Of a stretch of DNA of 64,000 nucleotides, positions 59,352 to 64,000 are shown piece by piece. Made by a program: the position numbers and the translations under genes. The notes beneath the pieces were generated by a model. The model searched no databases. It saw nothing but the letters and a program-made list of their open reading frames with translations, and was not told where the DNA came from. Location of the stretch: contig NZ_CP070225.1 in the NCBI RefSeq assembly GCF_021631985.1, forward strand, positions 1,426,001 to 1,490,000. The letters are read 5' to 3'. Source of the DNA: Sandaracinus amylolyticus. GTDB lineage: Bacteria > Myxococcota_A > Polyangia > Polyangiales > Sandaracinaceae. How positions within the stretch are numbered: position 1 is the stretch's first letter; each line of letters starts with the position of its first letter.

Positions 59352-60713
59352 GTGTCCGATTCTTCCGACGACACCAAGACCGAGTCCGAGGTCCGCGTCC
59401 CCGAGGCGCGCGGCTCGACGCCTCCGCGCGCGCCGAGCTCGTCCGGCACGCTGCGCGCCGCGCTGCCGCCGCTCCGGTCCGCGCTGCCACCGCTCGCTTC
59501 CTCGCCGCGCACCGCATCGAGCGCGAGCCCGTCGATCGCGCCCACCGCGCTCACGCCGAGCGCGATCGCGCGCACCGGCACGAGCCCGTCGGCGCGACCT
59601 CCGCAGCTCCACGCGCGACCGAGCGCGCCGCCTCCGCCGAAGCGACCGTCGACCGTCCCGCCCTCGCTGGCTCGACCGTCGACGCCGCCTCCCGGGAGCT
59701 CGCCGGACTTCCTCATCCCGCGACCTCCGAGCGCGCCCTCGCTCGCCACCGCGGCGCGTGTCTCCACCGCGCCCGACGCGTCCCTCGATCCCTGGCGCGA
59801 GCGCATCGCCCAGCTCGAGATCCAGCTCTCCGCGGCGCGCGCCGCGGCCAGCCGCGCCCAGCAGGACGCCGTCACGAGCCGCGACCGCGCCGAGGCGCTG
59901 AGCGCGCGGCTCGATCGCATCGAGAGCGAGCTCGGTGCCGCGCTCGAGCGCGCCGAGTCCACCGCCCGCGACGCGATCGCGCGCGCGGAGCGACCGCTCC
60001 CGCTCGAGGCGCTCGACGCCCGCACCACCGAGGTCGAGACGCTCGCGCAGAGCGCGCGCGCCGGCGTGAGCGCGTTCCGCTCCGAGCTCGCGGAGAACCG
60101 CAGGCTCGACGAGGCCCGCGCGGTGCGGCTCGCGAGCATCGAGGATCGCGTCGCGCGCATCGAGGCCGATCCCCGCTCGGACGAGCTGCGTCTCGCGATC
60201 GATCGCATCGAGGCGCGTATGCTCGGGATCGAGCGCGAGCAGGCCGCGATGCGCGCCCACGTCGATGCGCTCCTCGACGAGATGCGCACCGAGCGCGCGA
60301 AGATGTCGAGCGCGATCGAGAGCGCCGAGAAGGCGTTCGCGCGCATCGAAGAGCTCGCGGAGGCGCAGGACGAGCTGCGCACGGCCTCGAGCGTCGACGC
60401 GCTGCTGCCGCGCATGGCGGATCTCGAGTCGCTGGTGATCGAGAACGGTCGCAACGACGCGCGGCTCGAGAAGGAAGTGGAGTCCCTCCGCGCGCTCCTC
60501 GACGCGGCGCCCGCGAAGCCGCTTTCGGCTCCCGCGAGCCTCCGCACGATCACCGGCATCGGCCCGAAGATCGAAGCGAAGCTGCACGCGCTCGGCATCG
60601 CCGATCGCGCCGCGCTCGCCGCGCTCGACGACGACGCGATCACCCGCATCGCGTCCGAGCTCGCGATCAAGCGCGACAAGCTCGCCGCGTGGTGCGACGC
60701 GGCGCGAGCCTAA
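59352..60713 (+). CDS. Pro-rich coiled-coil protein with C-terminal helix-hairpin-helix
   Basis: 453 residues, no signal or membrane segment. Residues 1-140 are Pro/Ser/Ala-rich and disordered. About 145-385 is a long Ala/Glu/Arg coiled coil (R-I-A-Q-L-E-I-Q-L, I-E-S-E-L-G-A-A-L-E-R-A, I-D-R-I-E-A-R-M-L-G-I-E). The C-terminal 60 residues (L-R-T-I-T-G-I-G-P-K-I-E-A-K-L-H-A-L-G-I) are a helix-hairpin-helix of the DUF4332/flap-endonuclease-like type that may bind DNA. A structural or chromosome-associated role is possible. GTG start at 59352. The stop overlaps the convergent crtY stop by 4 bp. Confidence 0.75.
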   Translation: MSDSSDDTKTESEVRVPEARGSTPPRAPSSSGTLRAALPPLRSALPPLASSPRTASSASPSIAPTALTPSAIARTGTSPSARPPQLHARPSAPPPPKRPSTVPPSLARPSTPPPGSSPDFLIPRPPSAPSLATAARVSTAPDASLDPWRERIAQLEIQLSAARAAASRAQQDAVTSRDRAEALSARLDRIESELGAALERAESTARDAIARAERPLPLEALDARTTEVETLAQSARAGVSAFRSELAENRRLDEARAVRLASIEDRVARIEADPRSDELRLAIDRIEARMLGIEREQAAMRAHVDALLDEMRTERAKMSSAIESAEKAFARIEELAEAQDELRTASSVDALLPRMADLESLVIENGRNDARLEKEVESLRALLDAAPAKPLSAPASLRTITGIGPKIEAKLHALGIADRAALAALDDDAITRIASELAIKRDKLAAWCDAARA

Positions 60714-61873
60714 CGGCCCAGCCAGAGCGCGCGCGACCGCGCGATCTCCGCCATCACGCCGAGGCGCGGCACTGCGTTCATCACCGCGAGGTGATCGGTG
60801 ACGCCGCCTTCTTCCGACAGGAAGCGCACGATGCGCTCCGGGCTCGTGCGCGCGAAGAGCGAGCCGAACACCTCGGGCGCGCGCGTCGGGTTCCGCCGCA
60901 GATAGGCCAGGAACACGCGATCGTAGAACGTCGTGATCGGCGATCGCACCGAGACCTCGGGCGGAACCGTGTCGCCGCGATCGACGCGCGCCGCGATCGC
61001 CTCCACGTGGCGCTGGATGAACGCGAATGCGTATCCGCTCGACGGCTTCGCGCTCCCGGCGCGCAGGCCGATCGGCACCACGCGCGCATCGCGACGCGGC
61101 GCGACCTGCGCCGTGCTCATCGGCAGCTGCCCGCGCTCGCGCCGCACGATCTCGACCGCGCCCGCGTGGTGCGCATCGAGCCACTCGCGCAGCCCACGCT
61201 CGTACTCCGCGACCGCGAGCGGCACGTCGCCGAAGTACGTGTCCTCGACGAGCGCTTCGTTCGCCGCGTAGGGCAGCACGTACACGAAGTGCGGCCCGCG
61301 CGCCTGCGACACCGAGAAGTCCATCAGCGTCGCGATCCCCGGCTCGAAGATCGCGCGCTCGGTGCGCACCACCCATCCGACGAAGTGCTGCACCCAGCGC
61401 ACGTCGTCCTCGCGCGGCCGCTCGTCGGGCCCTCCTCCGCGCGCGTCCCACGCGATGCGCGCGCGCAGCGTCCCGCGATCGGTCTCGATGCGGACCCGCT
61501 CGCCCTCGTCGACGATCGCGCTCGCGCTCACGCCGCGCTCGAGCCGCACGCCCTCGCTCGCGTCGATGCGCGCGATCGCCTCCTCGAAGAAGCGCGTCGA
61601 GTCGACGTGCTCGTAGGGTCGCCCCGGCACGCTCCGCTCGATCACACGCCCGCCCGCGATCACGCGCCATCGATCCCAGCGATGGGTGATCGCGCGCTCG
61701 AAAGGATGGGGCGCGCCGCGGAACATGCACCACGTGCGATCGCCGCCGAGCTCCTGCCGCGGATCGATCAGCAGCACGCGCCCGCGCTCGCGTGGCGTGC
61801 GCATCCCCAGCCGCACCGCGAGCGAGAGCCCCGCGCAGCCCGCGCCGACGATCACGTGCTCGGCGTCGATCAT
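60710..61873 (-). CDS. crtY: Lycopene beta-cyclase
   Basis: 387 residues. FAD/NAD(P)-dependent cyclisation of both ends of lycopene to beta-carotene. The N-terminus H-V-I-V-G-A-G-C-A-G-L-S-L-A carries the dinucleotide fold (GxGxxG), followed by D-R-T-W-C-M-F, which corresponds to the D-x-T-W-x-F motif of the CrtY family. P-S-S-G-Y-A-F near the end matches the family's P-x-T-G-Y motif region, and F-Y-D-R-V-F-L is typical of CrtY C-terminal ends. The ATG at 61873 overlaps the crtU TGA (TGATG); a GTG at 61894 would give 7 more residues. The pairing with crtU supports the call. Confidence 0.87.
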   Translation of the reverse strand: MIDAEHVIVGAGCAGLSLAVRLGMRTPRERGRVLLIDPRQELGGDRTWCMFRGAPHPFERAITHRWDRWRVIAGGRVIERSVPGRPYEHVDSTRFFEEAIARIDASEGVRLERGVSASAIVDEGERVRIETDRGTLRARIAWDARGGGPDERPREDDVRWVQHFVGWVVRTERAIFEPGIATLMDFSVSQARGPHFVYVLPYAANEALVEDTYFGDVPLAVAEYERGLREWLDAHHAGAVEIVRRERGQLPMSTAQVAPRRDARVVPIGLRAGSAKPSSGYAFAFIQRHVEAIAARVDRGDTVPPEVSVRSPITTFYDRVFLAYLRRNPTRAPEVFGSLFARTSPERIVRFLSEEGGVTDHLAVMNAVPRLGVMAEIARSRALWLGR

Positions 61874-63369
61874 CACGCGCTGCGCGTCATCCACGGGGCG
61901 AGCACCCCGCGAGGCGGCACCGTGCGGATCGGCTCTTCCGCGACGCCGAGCGAGGCCGCGATGCCGCTCGCCGCGCGGAACCCCGACGCGACCGCGCGCT
62001 CCATCAGCGCGCTGGGGAAGGGCAGCTTCACGAAGTCGCCCGCGAGCCAGAGCCCCGGCACCGGCGTCTCCACGCCCGGCCGCGTCGCGTGCGATCCCGG
62101 CGCGAACGAGGGGCAGTCACGACGCACGAGGTAACGCTCGTCGAGCACCTTCACGTCGCGCGCCTCGGGGTAGATCTCGTAGAGCCCGTCCATCAGCCCT
62201 CGACGGATTTCGGCCTCGTCCATCCACTCGTCGACCGCGTACGCGTGCAGCTCGACGATCGATCCGCCGGTGCGTCGCGCCCACGCCGCGCTCTCGCCCT
62301 CGAGCTTCTCGTAGATCGACACGTTGTCGAGGATGCCGAGCCCGGTCGTGCCCGCGAACGGCGCGCGATCCGCGCGCAGCGGGCGATCGATCCACAGCCT
62401 CCACACGACGAACGGCAACGTCACCTCGAGCGACGCCACGTCGCGCTTCCACGCGTCCACCCGCGCCGACGATCCGTTCGCCTCCTCGCGCAGCGAAGGC
62501 GACGCATCGATCAGCGCGCGCAGCGCGGGCACCGTCACCGCGAGCACCAGCGCGTCGCCCTCTTCGCTCCCGCTCGAGTGCTCGACCGTGAGGCGCGCGC
62601 CCCGACGCACGACGCGCGAGACCTCGCTCTCCATCACGAAGCGCACGCCGCGCGCCTCGAGGTACGCGCGCAGCGGCTTCCACAGCGCGGTGGAGAACGG
62701 CTCGCGCAGCACGTCGAACACGAGGCCCTCGGGGTTCCCGAGGAAGTAGAAGTGGAACATCGCGAGCAGCTCGGCCGCCGAGTACTCGTGCTCCGGATTG
62801 AAGAACGAGTGCGCGAAGACATCGAACAGCATCTGCCGCGCGCGCGTCGGGAACCCCAGCGAGTCGAGGTACTCGCGCGCCGTCACGTGATCCCACTTCG
62901 TGTAGGTCGCGCTCGGATCGAACGCGACCATCTCGGTCGCGGGCCGCACGTCGATGCGCGGCAGATCACGCAGGCGAAGCGACGGAGTGCGCCACACCAG
63001 CGCGAGCAGGTTGAGCGGCACGCGACGCGGCAGCCCCGAGAACGACTCGCTCCATCCGCGCGGTCCGAGCAGCGGATAGTCCTCGAGCGGCCGCAGGCAC
63101 GAGAGCGTCGGATCGATGCGCCGGAGCAGCGCGCGCACGCTGTAGTACTGCCGGAAGAACGCGTGGAACCCGCGCTCCATCTCGAAGCGCGTTCCATCCG
63201 CGAGCTGGTCCTCCCACGCGCCGACGCGCCCGCCGAGGTAGCGCTCCTTCTCGATCACCGTCACGCGCACGCCGCGCTCCGCGAGCACCGTCGCGGCCGC
63301 ACACCCCGCGAGCCCCCCGCCCACGATCACGACGTGCGCACGCTCGGCACCTGGACCCCTCGTCGTCAT
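61873..63369 (-). CDS. crtU: Isorenieratene synthase-like carotenoid desaturase/methyltransferase
   Basis: 498 residues. The FAD motif G-G-G-L-A-G-C-A-A-A (17-26), the E-K-E-R-Y-L-G-G-R-V-G-A-W segment and R-G-F-H-A-F-F-R-Q-Y-Y are those I recall from CrtU of Streptomyces. Others shared are P-L-E-D-Y-P-L-L-G-P, F-D-V-F-A-H-S-F-F-N-P, F-H-F-Y-F-L-G-N-P-E-G-L and the C-terminal A-G-D-F-V-K-L-P-F-P-S-A-L-M-E-R-A-V. In Streptomyces this enzyme converts the beta-rings of beta-carotene to aromatic phi rings. It is placed directly upstream of crtY, as in actinobacterial crtYTUV loci. A generic FAD carotene desaturase is the alternative. The ATG at 63369 has GGGTGGGG just before. Confidence 0.82.
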   Translation of the reverse strand: MTTRGPGAERAHVVIVGGGLAGCAAATVLAERGVRVTVIEKERYLGGRVGAWEDQLADGTRFEMERGFHAFFRQYYSVRALLRRIDPTLSCLRPLEDYPLLGPRGWSESFSGLPRRVPLNLLALVWRTPSLRLRDLPRIDVRPATEMVAFDPSATYTKWDHVTAREYLDSLGFPTRARQMLFDVFAHSFFNPEHEYSAAELLAMFHFYFLGNPEGLVFDVLREPFSTALWKPLRAYLEARGVRFVMESEVSRVVRRGARLTVEHSSGSEEGDALVLAVTVPALRALIDASPSLREEANGSSARVDAWKRDVASLEVTLPFVVWRLWIDRPLRADRAPFAGTTGLGILDNVSIYEKLEGESAAWARRTGGSIVELHAYAVDEWMDEAEIRRGLMDGLYEIYPEARDVKVLDERYLVRRDCPSFAPGSHATRPGVETPVPGLWLAGDFVKLPFPSALMERAVASGFRAASGIAASLGVAEEPIRTVPPRGVLAPWMTRSA

Positions 63370-63475
63370 CCCCACCCTTTCGCGAGACCCGCTCACATGG
63401 GCACGCTCGCGCGCGCCGTCGAGACCACGCGCGCCGCTACTTACCACGCCGCGAGACCTGCTAGGTTCCGCGCGG

Positions 63476-63922
63476 ATGCGTCGCGCGCTCGGCTCGTTCG
63501 TGATCGCGATCGTGCTCGCCGCGTGCGGCGGAGTCGACCCCGGCACCGCGTGCAGCGCCGACGGCGAGTGCGGCGGTCGCATGATCTGCGTCACGATCGA
63601 CGAGATGCGATCCGCGTGCATGCTGCCCTGCAGCGACACGACGTGGGTCTGTCAGGACGGCAGCGTGTGCCTCCCGTCGCCGTCGAACGGTCGCGTGTGT
63701 TGGTACGGCGGCGGCATCCCCTTCGGCGCCGAGTGCGCCGAGGAGCTCGACTGCGAGCCCGGCGCGATCTGCCAGTCCGCGGTCTGCACGCAGTCGTGCC
63801 AGCTCACGCGCCCCGACTATCTCGACCCCGAAGATCCGTTCGTTCCCGAGTCGGTGTGCGACGAAGGACAGACCTGTCAGGGGCTCGCGTGGGACGGCAG
63901 CACCGGCTTCTGCACGCCCTAG
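63476..63922 (+). CDS. Cys-rich lipoprotein
   Basis: 148 residues. The signal M-R-R-A-L-G-S-F-V-I-A-I-V-L-A-A-C gives lipobox Cys17, followed by G-G-V-D-P-G. The mature protein has about fourteen Cys in short loops (A-C-S-A-D-G-E-C-G-G; C-A-E-E-L-D-C; C-D-E-G-Q-T-C-Q), a pattern like the small Dickkopf-type repeats of many myxobacterial surface lipoproteins. Divergent from crtU by 106 bp. Function unknown. Confidence 0.78.
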   Translation: MRRALGSFVIAIVLAACGGVDPGTACSADGECGGRMICVTIDEMRSACMLPCSDTTWVCQDGSVCLPSPSNGRVCWYGGGIPFGAECAEELDCEPGAICQSAVCTQSCQLTRPDYLDPEDPFVPESVCDEGQTCQGLAWDGSTGFCTP

Positions 63923-63924
63923 GA

Positions 63925-63999
63925 TCACACGATCGAGATCGTCACGCGCCGCAGGTGCGACGCGCTGCGGTGCTCCCACAGGTACACGCCCTGCCACGT
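63925..63999 (-). CDS. YjbQ-family protein, C-terminal end only
   Basis: The complement of the window end reads T-W-Q-G-V-Y-L-W-E-H-R-S-A-S-H-L-R-R-V-T then I-S-I-V and stop (TGA at 63925-63927). The T-W-Q-G-x-Y-L-W-E-H-R motif is the C-terminal signature of the YjbQ/UPF0047 family (COG0432; members with secondary thiamine-phosphate synthase activity). The motif keeps the family's conserved Glu-His. Only 24 residues are visible; the gene continues beyond the window. Convergent with the lipoprotein by 2 bp. Confidence 0.75.
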   Translation of the reverse strand, partial: TWQGVYLWEHRSASHLRRVTISIV

Positions 64000-64000
64000 G

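Overview
This 64 kb window is very GC-rich and gene-dense. It looks like a chromosomal segment of a myxobacterium (Myxococcota, probably a Sandaracinus-like member of the Polyangiales). The taxonomic call is inference from gene content: six eukaryotic-type Ser/Thr kinases, a TIGR02265/DUF2378 domain, an AgmX/PglI-type periplasmic protein, a DUF1592/DUF1552 pair, and many short Cys-rich lipoproteins. I see no rRNA, tRNA, phage, transposase or CRISPR array.

Layout. 1-6.5 kb: the tail of a nucleotidyltransferase-like gene, a PlsC-type acyltransferase, a YfcG-like glutathione S-transferase, a class I aminotransferase, a membrane Ser/Thr kinase, a lipoprotein, a small Imm-5-like protein, and a 93-bp tandem hairpin repeat. 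6.5-14.5 kb: an M1 aminopeptidase with HEAT repeats, a zinc-ribbon/kinase/TIGR02265 fusion, small hypotheticals and a COG3146 N-acyltransferase.

14.7-29.7 kb is the metabolic core: ilvD-ilvB-ilvN-ilvC-leuA-leuC-leuD-cimA-leuB-malic enzyme-pheA, all on one strand and mostly joined by 1-4 bp stop/start overlaps. It encodes Val and Leu synthesis and the citramalate route to Ile. Malic enzyme could supply pyruvate, and a P-protein starts Phe synthesis. In front lies a short frame with 14 consecutive Leu/Val/Ile codons, followed by two mutually exclusive hairpins. This has the form of a classical transcription attenuator and is the strongest regulatory finding here.

29.7-44.3 kb is rich in signalling and surface genes: a kinase coupled to a PEGA-like protein, a divergent regulator-like protein, an RCC1-repeat lipoprotein, the DUF1592/DUF1552 pair, an SDR, a kinase coupled to an AraC regulator, and two divergent paralogous kinases. 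44.5-49.7 kb: an FGE-like lipoprotein, cytochrome bd oxidase (cydA-cydB), and two tandem paralogous lipoproteins, each followed by a similar terminator.

49.7-64 kb: biotin carboxylase, a SulP transporter/beta-carbonic anhydrase fusion, a triple-FHA ABC transporter, a second ABC exporter, lipoproteins, a coiled-coil/HhH protein, a crtU-crtY carotenoid pair (aromatic carotenoids), and the end of a YjbQ-family gene. Several palindromic repeats start at, or within a few bases of, gene stop codons. All names come from reading motifs; no database search was possible.
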